DNA from: a virus
DNA: 64,000 bases
Virus record (IMG/VR): IMGVR_UViG_3300024261_000007
Location: 62,001-126,000 of that record
Reading direction: 5' to 3' (one strand)
In this document: positions 43,101 to 51,120 of the stretch, piece after piece
Position numbering within the stretch: position 1 is the stretch's first letter
How the letters are laid out: each line of letters starts with the position of its first letter
Program-made: the position numbers and the translations under genes
Notes under the pieces: model-generated
Told to the model about the DNA's origin: nothing
Seen by the model: only the letters and a program-made list of their open reading frames with translations
Databases searched by the model: none

Positions 43101-46057
43101 AGATAAAGTTAACTTTTGACACATTAACAAGCAGAGAAGATAACGAAAAAACTATATGCAGAATTTCTTTATACGACCAGTCAAATAACCCGTTTGGCTC
43201 TGTAAGTGACATTATGGAAAACATCTATGACAAAGACATGTCAACACTTACTCATAGAATTAACTTAGCACAAAGAGCATATAATTCAAAAGCATCTGAC
43301 GCAAAAAAGAAGAATAGATCTGTTAGTGAAAAAGTAAAAATAGCGCATCAACAAAAGCTTTCTGAAATTGTTGAAGAGTTTGTTTTTGACAAAGCAAAAA
43401 CTGATGAGGTTTATGGCCCAGAGGGTGTGCCTAGCCCTTTAAACACTCAAAATGGAGTCAGTCCTTTAGCCGGCTTTGATATGTTATCTAATGGAAAATT
43501 TATTGACAATTTACTTTCAAATACAGGAATTTCAAATACAAAAATTTCAAATACAAAAAGAATTCCTTTGACTAAAAAAGGTAATAGAGCAATATTAGAA
43601 TTAGACAAAGATTCAACCGGTAAAGTTACAAGTGTAAAGATAATAAGTTCTTCACCTATTTCAAATTTAAAAGCAAGATATAAGAGTATTATGCCTTCAA
43701 TTACGTACGGTTCTCAAAACTCTGCAATAATTGAAGCATCTGTTACAACTGTAAACGAGTCAAAATTAAATACAGTTTACTTAACAAGAAATTATCAGTC
43801 TAAGACTTCTGAAAACAATAAAGTAAAAGCTATATTTGAAGATGAACTTCCTTTAAGAATAGTTCCTGCGCAAGCAAGTATAACAATGTTTGGTTGTCCT
43901 TTTGTTAATTTTGCACAATATTTGTTTTTGGACTTTGAAACTGGTACAACTTTAGATAATACATACTTTGTTACTGGCATTAAACATGATTTGACACCTG
44001 GCAAGTTTACGACACAATTGACTTTATCATATGGCGATATTTACGGTAAATATGAAAATATGGCTTCAACCATACAAAAGGCTGTAAATCAATTTGCAGG
44101 ATTTGCTTCTTTACCTTCCCAAGACGGTACACCTTCGTCTGAGGCTACCCCATCAGAAGGTGCAACTGTAGAAGAAGTTGCCAAAGATCCAAGTAAAGAG
44201 AACACTGGTGCTAAAAAGGCTGTTAAAAATCAAAAAAGAAAGAAGCTTTTAAGCAAAGACAAAGCATCACAAAATATTTATGCGACAAACGTTTTTACTG
44301 TTTACTTTTTTTCTACGTCTGGACAAAACAAGACGACGTCAATATATCCTCTTGAAGCTTCTAATAATCAACGTATTGATGAAAATAGTGTTTCTTCAAG
44401 CAATAAAGATCAGCAACGTCAAAGAGTAACAATAAAAAATAACAAAAACATTCTTCAATTTACATCAGCAAATGGTCAAAAAAATAGTGATTCATTAAAG
44501 CCTGATTACATGGCAACGGCAAAGTTTAATAAATTTTACACTAACTTGACATATCTTACTAAACAAGATATTTTAGGTGGTATACAAGTAAAAAATAATA
44601 ATGTAATATCAGTTAATAATCCTGTAAAAGATGATATTTCCGGGAGAGTTTCGTTAATAGATTTTAGAGATCCTATTTACAACGATAATTTTTTCAATAA
44701 AGCTTTTTCAATCTATAAAAATCTAATAGATGATACTCCACTAGGTGATCTAAATAAACCAGAAAAACCACATTCAAAAGAAGTGAGTTTTTCTTACGAA
44801 GTTAGTCAATATGATATTTCTGTTAATGTGAAGAATACAAATACAGATGACGTAGTGCAAATACAATATTCAGAGCCACAAAGAAAGATTAATCTAACTG
44901 GAAAAGAAAGTTTATCTTATTCTGAAAATTGTAAAGTCGCTATTGATATAAGCATTAAACCAAATAAATTAAACACAGGAAGTTTTAACTATTTGTATTT
45001 TGACCTATTATCTTCACCTTTTTTTATTAATAGACGAGATAAAAAAACAAATAATTTGCATGTTAATTTAGATAAAGCTATAATAGAATCAATAAAAGAC
45101 TTTAAAACCGATATACAACTTTTAAACAAGTATAAATTGTTTAGATATATTACAATGACTGATTCTCTTGGAGTTAAGTTTAAACTTAATAATTTCTTTT
45201 ATAAAAAAGGATCAAAATCTGCAGCTGAAAATAGCATGAAAGCTTTAATATTAAGGGATGATTCTTCAAATCTTTACAAGAAAAAATGGGCTAACTCTGA
45301 CATGGATTCTTTGTTTTCTTTTGAATTTAACGCCGGAAATGATCAAGAAGAATTTGAACAAAGAATAAACGGATTAAAACATGAATTAATAAATGCTCAA
45401 AACATTTTTTTAAAAGAACTTGCTTTAGGGAGCTATTCAAACAAAAGTGTAAACTGTTGTTATAGACAAGAAATAGGAATAAAAAAAAAAATATCTGTTC
45501 AAAGTACAATTAAATCTGAAGTTGGTAAAAAAATATTATACTTTAAAAATTATAAAAAATTTGAAGATTTAGTAAAAAAATATGTAATACTCGACATATT
45601 TGATTTTAACACACAAAAAGAATTATATTCTCATTCAATTAGTGCTGATGGTGTTACAAACACATCACTGCTTACTAATCTTGATACTTTTACTGCGGGA
45701 ATAAATAAAGAACATATATTTGATAATAAATATAAAAGTATAAAAATAAATCAAATATTTTCAGATGTTGATTCTTTGCTTCTTAGAGAATTTAAATTTA
45801 ATACAACACATAGCATGTCATGGAAAGATCATAAAATTAATCTGGTTGATAATGGTGGAGCTATAATAAATAATAAAAAAAACAAGTCAAACAAGGTTGT
45901 AGAATTTTCTGTAATGAGAAAAGCTGCTAAAAAAATTGCGCATATAAATTTTGATAGATGTATGGTAAAAATTTTAGAATTGTTTGTTCCTTTAGATTGG
46001 GATGAATTATATTTTGAAGACAAAAAATTTACAATTAAAAAAGAAGAGCATAAATGA
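40160..46057 (+). CDS. Giant baseplate protein
   Basis: A 1965-residue protein, the largest in the window. A recognisable part at about 395-510 has GKISLVIHDRTRIQDIAPFVKPDMFGSYGSEIVVEYGW and FSMDNNGQVNVDLSIAARGP, a pattern seen in baseplate hub-type proteins of large phages. A second hub-like region (about 1215-1310) has PLRIVPAQASITMFGCPF, FLDFETGTTLDNTYFVTGI and PGKFTTQLTLSYGD, resembling the tail-hub beta-domain that ends a gp27/gpD-type fold. Pro/Ala linkers separate domains near 685-710 and 1320-1350. A 15-base tandem repeat (about 43529-43558) is in frame. It probably combines hub and spike-associated functions in one chain. Confidence 0.7.
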   Translation: MSIIDVIKESKLHNYTDIMSDQEVIQTILSGVKPTGTSGNREFIQELSSLKDPDSQEIINVAADMFQSITNSARTTREILEHLYANYSNESINLLSNFIKIVHAKDYTLKIDNPNDTALSKIKNKQQKLSQLPFSVKKEKLSTKEKDGASIESGLFRFEETYGLYRQKAEKEDELYSVEEILFSKANIDKAKKDETEGKSTKNIIVNNCKISDEKQEIIESKLDTSMSFILIDSPDIKIGTRNSIELATFFNLLSTIELSKCMPYFDATFLIPSLTPSSPGSTSRFRSASITQFLKGTPENPGNESYVYKTLNKTYEKSVGSKKVDGVETNMSIFTTPQTLNFFDEIMIGHHENVEDYLFNQRVERRPTTIHDITRPFMTIKSFSIDVAPTQGLMSFKTGKISLVIHDRTRIQDIAPFVKPDMFGSYGSEIVVEYGWANIDAINEDEKDKNYLGDFLNQSRVVEKYIITNSSFSMDNNGQVNVDLSIAARGPIDIRNVVFKTDALEAMNLKAAQKHEVNYKNKNVEFTEKYKIEVNSGIFSAIYGEVSRDYRDTKNMNSMFTSSAKLFTQPHPSARNTKGVKLTKYKYLVNNFIKKKSKLNLDTKLADIINEFNKFTRKKDDKEVLTDMPSVAIGFTINGNDPSGTIGTKSKNSKVKFADMTVRNLWERSVYEKAKEATALKQTNPSATTKQTQAQTTPAAPSLQADHQFLIDFKDSLLNILESSNKVYGRYSNVKRRRLDEVKDVIKKIIGGLSEADPFYNKEFTERYNRIILNKNTGGNKIPINTISSKLNGPSLQPKGTQYVSLGSFITGLIGSHLVSTGKFNEIQIVSYTTNHYAGLFSNLNVASLLIDRADLYDYLENLFLEGGEFTVESIISQVVNEFLITRSSINYGLNKFYVKDKNKTTKARRGKIKIFDERTTLNTQTVALQQESVSKIIKLISLGLEQGNLKEKGKDLYLEMNKNPDDYKYLDTTKFVMPKIKLTFDTLTSREDNEKTICRISLYDQSNNPFGSVSDIMENIYDKDMSTLTHRINLAQRAYNSKASDAKKKNRSVSEKVKIAHQQKLSEIVEEFVFDKAKTDEVYGPEGVPSPLNTQNGVSPLAGFDMLSNGKFIDNLLSNTGISNTKISNTKRIPLTKKGNRAILELDKDSTGKVTSVKIISSSPISNLKARYKSIMPSITYGSQNSAIIEASVTTVNESKLNTVYLTRNYQSKTSENNKVKAIFEDELPLRIVPAQASITMFGCPFVNFAQYLFLDFETGTTLDNTYFVTGIKHDLTPGKFTTQLTLSYGDIYGKYENMASTIQKAVNQFAGFASLPSQDGTPSSEATPSEGATVEEVAKDPSKENTGAKKAVKNQKRKKLLSKDKASQNIYATNVFTVYFFSTSGQNKTTSIYPLEASNNQRIDENSVSSSNKDQQRQRVTIKNNKNILQFTSANGQKNSDSLKPDYMATAKFNKFYTNLTYLTKQDILGGIQVKNNNVISVNNPVKDDISGRVSLIDFRDPIYNDNFFNKAFSIYKNLIDDTPLGDLNKPEKPHSKEVSFSYEVSQYDISVNVKNTNTDDVVQIQYSEPQRKINLTGKESLSYSENCKVAIDISIKPNKLNTGSFNYLYFDLLSSPFFINRRDKKTNNLHVNLDKAIIESIKDFKTDIQLLNKYKLFRYITMTDSLGVKFKLNNFFYKKGSKSAAENSMKALILRDDSSNLYKKKWANSDMDSLFSFEFNAGNDQEEFEQRINGLKHELINAQNIFLKELALGSYSNKSVNCCYRQEIGIKKKISVQSTIKSEVGKKILYFKNYKKFEDLVKKYVILDIFDFNTQKELYSHSISADGVTNTSLLTNLDTFTAGINKEHIFDNKYKSIKINQIFSDVDSLLLREFKFNTTHSMSWKDHKINLVDNGGAIINNKKNKSNKVVEFSVMRKAAKKIAHINFDRCMVKILELFVPLDWDELYFEDKKFTIKKEEHK

Positions 46058-46059
46058 CG

Positions 46060-46087
46060 TGTAAATATTTTAAATAGATTATACAAT
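46060..46087 (+). promoter_or_regulatory. Candidate promoter before polymerase gene
   Basis: TGTAAA (46060-46065) and TACAAT (46082-46087) are 16 bases apart, the same spacing as the promoters at 48015, 55433, 57002 and 60790. The -10 hexamer ends six bases before the ATG at 46094, so a transcript from here would be nearly leaderless. Confidence 0.4.
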
Positions 46088-46093
46088 ATAGGT

Positions 46094-47134
46094 ATGAGTA
46101 ATATATACAATCTGTTTAAAATAAATAATTTAAGTCAATATGACAAGTATACGAAGATGTTTAACAATAAAGTGGTAGACATGAATCTTCTTTTGCCTGA
46201 GCATATTACAAGTGATTATGAAGCTGACTTAGAAAATACTTTAGCTATCTTAAAAAAGAAAGATATATCATGTTATAGTGATAAAGTAAAAAATTATAAA
46301 GAGTTGTTTAAAGCCTTGAAAAGAGCAAAAATAAATTTGCTTTACTATAAGACCATATTAAGCATAGAAAAAAATAGCACAGTAAAATCTACATTATTGT
46401 CATTTAAACCTGTTAATGGTTATGCTAATTTAGCTAAATATGAAATGTTCAAAACAATTACAGGTAGACTTGTAAACAAAGAAAGTTCAAGAATATTAAC
46501 ACTTCCTTCAAAGTATAGAAAAATTTTTGAAAGTCTCTGGGGAAATGAAGGAAAAATTATTAGTATAGACTTTAAAACATTAGAGCCAAGGATTGCAAGA
46601 AAGTTAAACGGGCAAAAATCAAGTAATGATATATACGAAGAACTTTCTAATGACTTAGACTACAAGGTAGATCGATCAATTATTAAAAGAGCAGTAATAT
46701 CTATATTGTACGGATCAAATGCACCTTTAAAAGAACTAAGTAAAGAAAGAAGTGATGCAGTTTTATCAGCAGTGAAAGATTATTTTAATCTTGATAGTTT
46801 GTTAAGAATTGCAGATAATTGTGAAAACAGAGAATATAGAATAAACTATTTTGGAAGACCGTTACATAATTTAGATGAAACAAACAATAACAAGATAATA
46901 AATAATTTGATACAATCATCAGCAGTTGATGTTGCATTGACTTATTTTTATAATTTAGTTAAAACATTAGACACTGATATGTGTAGACCTTTATTTATTA
47001 TACACGATGCAATTGTATTTGATGTTAAATTAGATTATTTAGAAAAATTAAAAATAGAAGTAGAAAAAGGATATGATTGTCAAAAACTTGGTAATTTTCC
47101 TTTAGAATTAACTAACCTTTTTAAGGAACAATAA
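46094..47134 (+). CDS. Minimal family A DNA polymerase core
   Basis: A 346-residue protein with the family A palm and fingers only: TGRL (123-126), motif A IISIDFKTLEPRIA with catalytic Asp159, motif B R194-x3-K198-x7-Y206-G207, a GRPLHNL segment with IQSSAVDVAL, and motif C FIIHDAIVFDV with Asp305. The 3'-5' exonuclease and most of the thumb are absent; typical phage PolA proteins exceed 600 residues. In motif C the usual HDE is HDA, and the motif B aromatic (Phe762 in E. coli Pol I) is Ile201 or nearby. It probably replicates or repairs DNA with partners; whether another replicative polymerase lies outside the window is unknown. Confidence 0.85.
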   Translation: MSNIYNLFKINNLSQYDKYTKMFNNKVVDMNLLLPEHITSDYEADLENTLAILKKKDISCYSDKVKNYKELFKALKRAKINLLYYKTILSIEKNSTVKSTLLSFKPVNGYANLAKYEMFKTITGRLVNKESSRILTLPSKYRKIFESLWGNEGKIISIDFKTLEPRIARKLNGQKSSNDIYEELSNDLDYKVDRSIIKRAVISILYGSNAPLKELSKERSDAVLSAVKDYFNLDSLLRIADNCENREYRINYFGRPLHNLDETNNNKIINNLIQSSAVDVALTYFYNLVKTLDTDMCRPLFIIHDAIVFDVKLDYLEKLKIEVEKGYDCQKLGNFPLELTNLFKEQ

Positions 47135-47135
47135 A

Positions 47136-47741
47136 ATGTATAAAGAGAGAGATATTGAAAACCTTTGGCTAAAATATGAAAAGCTTTTAAGCAACGTTAA
47201 ATCTGTAGGTATTGATAAGTTGCTTGAAGAGTTTGGACAAAGAATAATAGAGTCATCTTATTCGCAAAGAGACAAAGAAGTGTTTTGTGGAATTGCTGGA
47301 AACGTAGAGTATTCTTTGACTTTAGCAAAAAATGCAAATGCTATATGCAAAGCTTTAAACTATGATATTAATAGCAGTTCAATTATAAAATGTGCTTTAT
47401 TGTCAATTTTAGGTAGAGTAGGAACTCAATTTGAAGACAGACTTAAAGAATCAGAATCTGAGTGGCATAGAGAAAAGCTTGGTCAATACTATGAATGGAA
47501 CGAATCTTGTCCTAAGTATTCTATTAATCACATGACGTTATATCACCTACAGCGATTTGGCGTTAACTTGTTATGGGATGAATTTGAAGCTTTATCTCTT
47601 TTAAAAGACATGTCAAGTGAAGACAACAAGTTTTACGGTATGCACAAATCAAGATTATCAGTTGTCTTAAATTTAGCACATGAAGCGACTATTAAAGACG
47701 AGTTAGATAAAATTAAAGGTGTATATACTGTACCATTCTAA
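47136..47741 (+). CDS. Degenerate HD-domain-like protein
   Basis: A 201-residue helical protein. SEWHREKLGQYYEWNESC, followed by HMTLYHLQRFGVNLLWDEFEAL, closely follows a family of HD-type phosphohydrolase-like proteins common in T4-like phages. The expected HD metal pair before it is replaced: the helix reads ALLSILGRVG where the family has a His-Asp, and the later DG pair reads LKDMS. It is therefore probably catalytically inactive and may bind nucleotide or protein. It starts one base after the polymerase gene, so the two are co-expressed. Confidence 0.55.
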   Translation: MYKERDIENLWLKYEKLLSNVKSVGIDKLLEEFGQRIIESSYSQRDKEVFCGIAGNVEYSLTLAKNANAICKALNYDINSSSIIKCALLSILGRVGTQFEDRLKESESEWHREKLGQYYEWNESCPKYSINHMTLYHLQRFGVNLLWDEFEALSLLKDMSSEDNKFYGMHKSRLSVVLNLAHEATIKDELDKIKGVYTVPF

Positions 47742-47765
47742 TAATTACGTTAAAGGAGAAGTTAT

Positions 47766-47975
47766 ATGTATATAGATCTTTATTATAACGTTCTTGAAAA
47801 GTTAAGTCAACTTTCTGAAACAAATAAACATGTTGAACCTGACGATGAAGTTCAAGAGCACGCAATTGCAGGTATGGCTTTGCCTCTTGGTCATTCTCCA
47901 GAAACTATTAATAACAAATCTAACAAGAAGAAAAAGAAGAAAAAGAGAACAAAATCTCCATCTGATCATTTATAA
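47766..47975 (+). CDS. Small protein with Lys-rich tail
   Basis: A 69-residue protein: a helical N-terminus (YIDLYYNVLEKLSQLSETN), a middle with ALPLGHSPETIN, and a run of nine or so Lys/Arg residues near the C-terminus, a plausible nucleic-acid contact. AAAGGAGAAGTT precedes the ATG. It lies between the polymerase/HD pair and the SSB operon promoter. Function unknown. Confidence 0.55.
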   Translation: MYIDLYYNVLEKLSQLSETNKHVEPDDEVQEHAIAGMALPLGHSPETINNKSNKKKKKKKRTKSPSDHL

Positions 47976-48014
47976 GTTATTAAAATTATTAAAATAAAAT
48001 TAAAAATTAAATTA

Positions 48015-48044
48015 TGTGTAAATTTGGTCCATTCATGGTATAAT
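48015..48044 (+). promoter_or_regulatory. Promoter of the SSB-led replication operon
   Basis: TGTGTAAATT (48015-48024) and TATAAT (48039-48044), with 16 bases between TGTAAA and TATAAT, stand about 84 bases before the SSB start. The same element with identical spacing occurs at 55433, 57002 and 60790. Confidence 0.65.
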
Positions 48045-48127
48045 ATGAAACATGATTGGCCAACAAAACAAACAAAAAATAAATATTGCCAATTAAAAAT
48101 TAAACAATTAGGAAGGAAAATTTAACT

Positions 48128-48928
48128 ATGGCTATTGATCTCGCAGCAATCCGAAAGAAACTTGGACAACTTAGTGGACAGAATTCTAAGAAAAACGTTA
48201 TGTGGCGACCAGAGGAAGGTGCAGAAACAACTGTTCGACTTATGGCTTACCCCGATAATGACGGACAGCCTTTTAAGGAACTAATGTTCTATTATAACAT
48301 TGGTACAAATCGTGGTCTTCTTTCACCTTACCAATTTGGCAAACCGGATCCTATCCAAGAGCTTATTACAAAGCTTCGTGATGAAGGTTCTAAAGAGTCT
48401 TACGAGTTGGCAAAGAAATTATATCCAAAGATGAGATGTTATGCACCAGTTGTTGTGCGTGGTGAAGAAGAAAAAGGTGTAAGACTTTGGGCATTTGGAA
48501 AAACTGTTTACCAGTCGCTTCTTAATTACATGCTTGACGAAGACTATGGCGATATTACAGATCCTCTCGAAGGAAGAGATGTAAGAGTTAGTTGTCAAAA
48601 AAATCCTGGCCAGCAATGGGCAACAACAGACGTAAGACCTCGAGGAAAAGACACAGCATTATCAGGAGATTCTGCAAAGTCAAAACAGTGGTTAGATAGC
48701 ATTCCAGATGTCAATGACTTGTTTGAGCTTAAGTCTTACGAAGAGCTTGAAGGAATTATTAACGAGTGGTTAAATGGAGACGACGAAGATGATCAAAAAG
48801 AAACAACCCGAGGTGGCAGTAGCTTTAAGAACAATTCTACACAGTCAAAGAGTGATGATTCACCAGATGCTATTGCAGGTAAATATAGTTCTATTGATGA
48901 CGCATTTGCTGATCTTGAAGGACTATAA
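48128..48928 (+). CDS. Single-stranded DNA-binding protein, T4 gp32-like
   Basis: A 266-residue protein. MAIDLAAIRKKLGQL at the N-terminus resembles the cooperativity segment of gp32-like proteins, the core contains VMWRPEEGAETTVRLMAYP and WAFGKTVYQSLL plus GDITDPLEGRDVRV, and the C-terminus is acidic and ends SIDDAFADLEGL, the usual protein-interaction tail. The His/Cys zinc site of T4 gp32 is not obvious (only two Cys). It protects single strands and organises replication and recombination. AGGAAGGAAAATTTA precedes the ATG. It leads the SSB-UvsX-FEN-helicase run. Confidence 0.88.
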   Translation: MAIDLAAIRKKLGQLSGQNSKKNVMWRPEEGAETTVRLMAYPDNDGQPFKELMFYYNIGTNRGLLSPYQFGKPDPIQELITKLRDEGSKESYELAKKLYPKMRCYAPVVVRGEEEKGVRLWAFGKTVYQSLLNYMLDEDYGDITDPLEGRDVRVSCQKNPGQQWATTDVRPRGKDTALSGDSAKSKQWLDSIPDVNDLFELKSYEELEGIINEWLNGDDEDDQKETTRGGSSFKNNSTQSKSDDSPDAIAGKYSSIDDAFADLEGL

Positions 48929-48938
48929 GGAGTAGACT

Positions 48939-50147
48939 GTGGCAAAGAAGAAAGAAGTTAAAAAGGAAAAAGCACCTTTAGATGACTTTACTTCTGATCT
49001 TATTAAGTCACTTAATAAAGAAAGAGGTAATAGAGTTGCTTATAATCTGAGTACAGACGATTCACCTACACATGTTAAAAGATGGATAAGTACAGGATCA
49101 AAACAGTTAGACTATATTATTGCTAATCAAAAGAATGGAGGTCTACCTGAAGGTAGAATTGTAGAAATATTTGGGCCTCCTTCTATTGGAAAGTCACATA
49201 TTGCAACACAGATTGCAAGATCAACTCAACAAATGGGTGGAATTGTAGTTTATATAGATACCGAAAATGCAACGTCTGTTGAAAACTTAAGAATGCTTGG
49301 TGTAGACATATCAAGAAGATTTGTTTATGTTGACACGCATTGTACAGAAGAAGTATTGTCAATTGCAGAAAGCACTGTTATTAAAGCGAAAGCAATGGAT
49401 AAAGATGTACCAGTTACAATCATATGGGACTCAGTTGCAGCAACATCTCCAAAAGCTGAGCTTATAGGTGATTATGATAAAGAAAGCATTGGTCTTCAAG
49501 CACGTGCTATTTCTAAAGGAATGAGAAAGATTACTGGAGTTATTGCAAACGAAAAAGTTCTTATGGTTTGTTTAAATCAAATTAGAACTAAAGTAGGCGT
49601 AATGTACGGTGATCCTACTACTACTCCTGGCGGAATGGCAATACCTTTTCACAGTTCTGTTAGAATTAAGTTAGGAGCAGGTTCTCAAATCTTAAACAAA
49701 GACAAAGAGCCCATTGGAATTAATGTATCTGCAAAGACAATTAAAAATAAAGTTTCAGCACCTTTTAGAACATGTAATTTTGAAATTCACTTTGGCAAAG
49801 GTATTAAAGAACATGAACAAATATTCGATTTGCTTCGAAAACATGGCTCTGAAGTTTGTAATGGTTATACAGTAGAAGTAGGAGGTAATGGTGCATGGAA
49901 GCATTTAGAAGTTTATGACTCTCAAGGTGAACAAATTATAGAAAAGAAATTCTATAAAGCAGACTTTGGTGAAATAATTTCACATCCAGAGTACGGAAAT
50001 TATATTGACATGTTGCTTGAAAAAGCGATGATTAGAAAAAACGAAGTAGAAGAACCTAATATTGATCCTGAAAGTTATACAGATATACAAGCAATAGCTG
50101 ATCACTTAATGGACAATGATGATAATGCGTTTGAAGAATTAAAGTAA
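48939..50147 (+). CDS. uvsX: RecA-type recombinase, UvsX-like
   Basis: A 402-residue protein. Walker A is GPPSIGKSH (79-87), Walker B is VTIIWDSVAA, and LNQIR and TPGGMAIPFHSSVRIKL segments match RecA/UvsX L1/L2 and neighbouring strands. It is a filament-forming ATPase that exchanges strands during phage recombination-dependent replication. It starts at GTG 48939 because TAAGGAGTAGACT directly precedes it. The acidic C-terminal extension is typical. Gene order SSB-UvsX-FEN-helicase supports the assignment. Confidence 0.93.
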   Translation: MAKKKEVKKEKAPLDDFTSDLIKSLNKERGNRVAYNLSTDDSPTHVKRWISTGSKQLDYIIANQKNGGLPEGRIVEIFGPPSIGKSHIATQIARSTQQMGGIVVYIDTENATSVENLRMLGVDISRRFVYVDTHCTEEVLSIAESTVIKAKAMDKDVPVTIIWDSVAATSPKAELIGDYDKESIGLQARAISKGMRKITGVIANEKVLMVCLNQIRTKVGVMYGDPTTTPGGMAIPFHSSVRIKLGAGSQILNKDKEPIGINVSAKTIKNKVSAPFRTCNFEIHFGKGIKEHEQIFDLLRKHGSEVCNGYTVEVGGNGAWKHLEVYDSQGEQIIEKKFYKADFGEIISHPEYGNYIDMLLEKAMIRKNEVEEPNIDPESYTDIQAIADHLMDNDDNAFEELK

Positions 50148-50154
50148 TAACATT

Positions 50155-51114
50155 ATGAACGAGCCTGTCATTTACATTGACGGCTTAAATGTATTTATGA
50201 GACACTTTGCTGCCAATCCAGCTAAGTCATTAAATGGACAGCTGTGTGGTGGCATTTTTGGTATGTTAAGAAATATACAACATCTCTCTGAAAGATTTAA
50301 GCCACAAAAAATAATAGTTGTTTGGGAAGGTGGCGGTTCTTTTAGAAGAAGAGCTGTTGACCCAGATTATAAAAACAGGAGAAGACCTGTACGTTTAAAT
50401 AGAAGTGAATATCATGATGACATTCCTGATACTACTAACAATAGAGACTGGCAACTTAAGACTCTTGTAAAGATTTTATATAAAACACCTGTTACACAAG
50501 TTTATGTAAATGATTGTGAAGCTGATGATGTTATTTCTTATTTAACAAAAACAAAAAAAGTAATATTTCAAAAAATAATTGCTACATCTGACAAAGATTA
50601 TTATCAGTTAATTGATGAACAAACAAAAATCTGGTCACCTAATAAAAAAATATTGATTGATGAAAAATATGTATTAGAAAAGTGGGGAATTACTCCACAA
50701 AATTTTTGTACAGCAAGATGTTTCGCAGGAGATCAGAGTGACGGTATTAAAGGTGTCAAAGGAGCAGGCTTAAAAGTAATGCTTAAAAGATTTCCAGATT
50801 TAGGTGTGTGTAAATTTTTATCTCATCATGATATAATAAATGAAGCCAAAGATAATATTCAAAACGGCAGCAATTTAAAGTTATTTGAAAATATTATTGC
50901 AGGACAAAACGATATTGATAAAAACTGGAAGCTAATGTATTTAGATTCTGCGATGTTAAGTGCTGATCAAATCAAAAAAATAAACTTTCAAATAGAACAA
51001 AAAGAAGAAAAACTAAATAAATTTGAATTGCTTAAGTTACTAAATAAAAATGGTTTAAACGGATTTGATATTCACACGTTTTTATTAACAATTAAATCAA
51101 CACTAAGGACATAA
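50155..51114 (+). CDS. 5'-3' exonuclease / flap nuclease (RNase H-like)
   Basis: A 319-residue protein. N-terminal YIDGLNVFMRHF, WEGG-RRAVDPDYKNRR, a central NDCEADDVI acidic cluster, IIATSDKDYYQLI and FAGDQSDGIKGVKGAGLK (the helix-hairpin-helix that grips duplex DNA) give the full FEN layout with its Asp/Glu metal ligands. It probably removes RNA primers and flaps, as T4 RNase H does. It starts eight bases after the recombinase. Confidence 0.92.
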   Translation: MNEPVIYIDGLNVFMRHFAANPAKSLNGQLCGGIFGMLRNIQHLSERFKPQKIIVVWEGGGSFRRRAVDPDYKNRRRPVRLNRSEYHDDIPDTTNNRDWQLKTLVKILYKTPVTQVYVNDCEADDVISYLTKTKKVIFQKIIATSDKDYYQLIDEQTKIWSPNKKILIDEKYVLEKWGITPQNFCTARCFAGDQSDGIKGVKGAGLKVMLKRFPDLGVCKFLSHHDIINEAKDNIQNGSNLKLFENIIAGQNDIDKNWKLMYLDSAMLSADQIKKINFQIEQKEEKLNKFELLKLLNKNGLNGFDIHTFLLTIKSTLRT

Positions 51115-51120
51115 AATTAA

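Noticed and set aside
43529-43558. Tandem 15-base repeat ATTTCAAATACAAAA in the giant baseplate gene.
   Set aside because: Two in-frame copies in a Ser/Asn-rich loop; ordinary replication slippage in AT-rich DNA.
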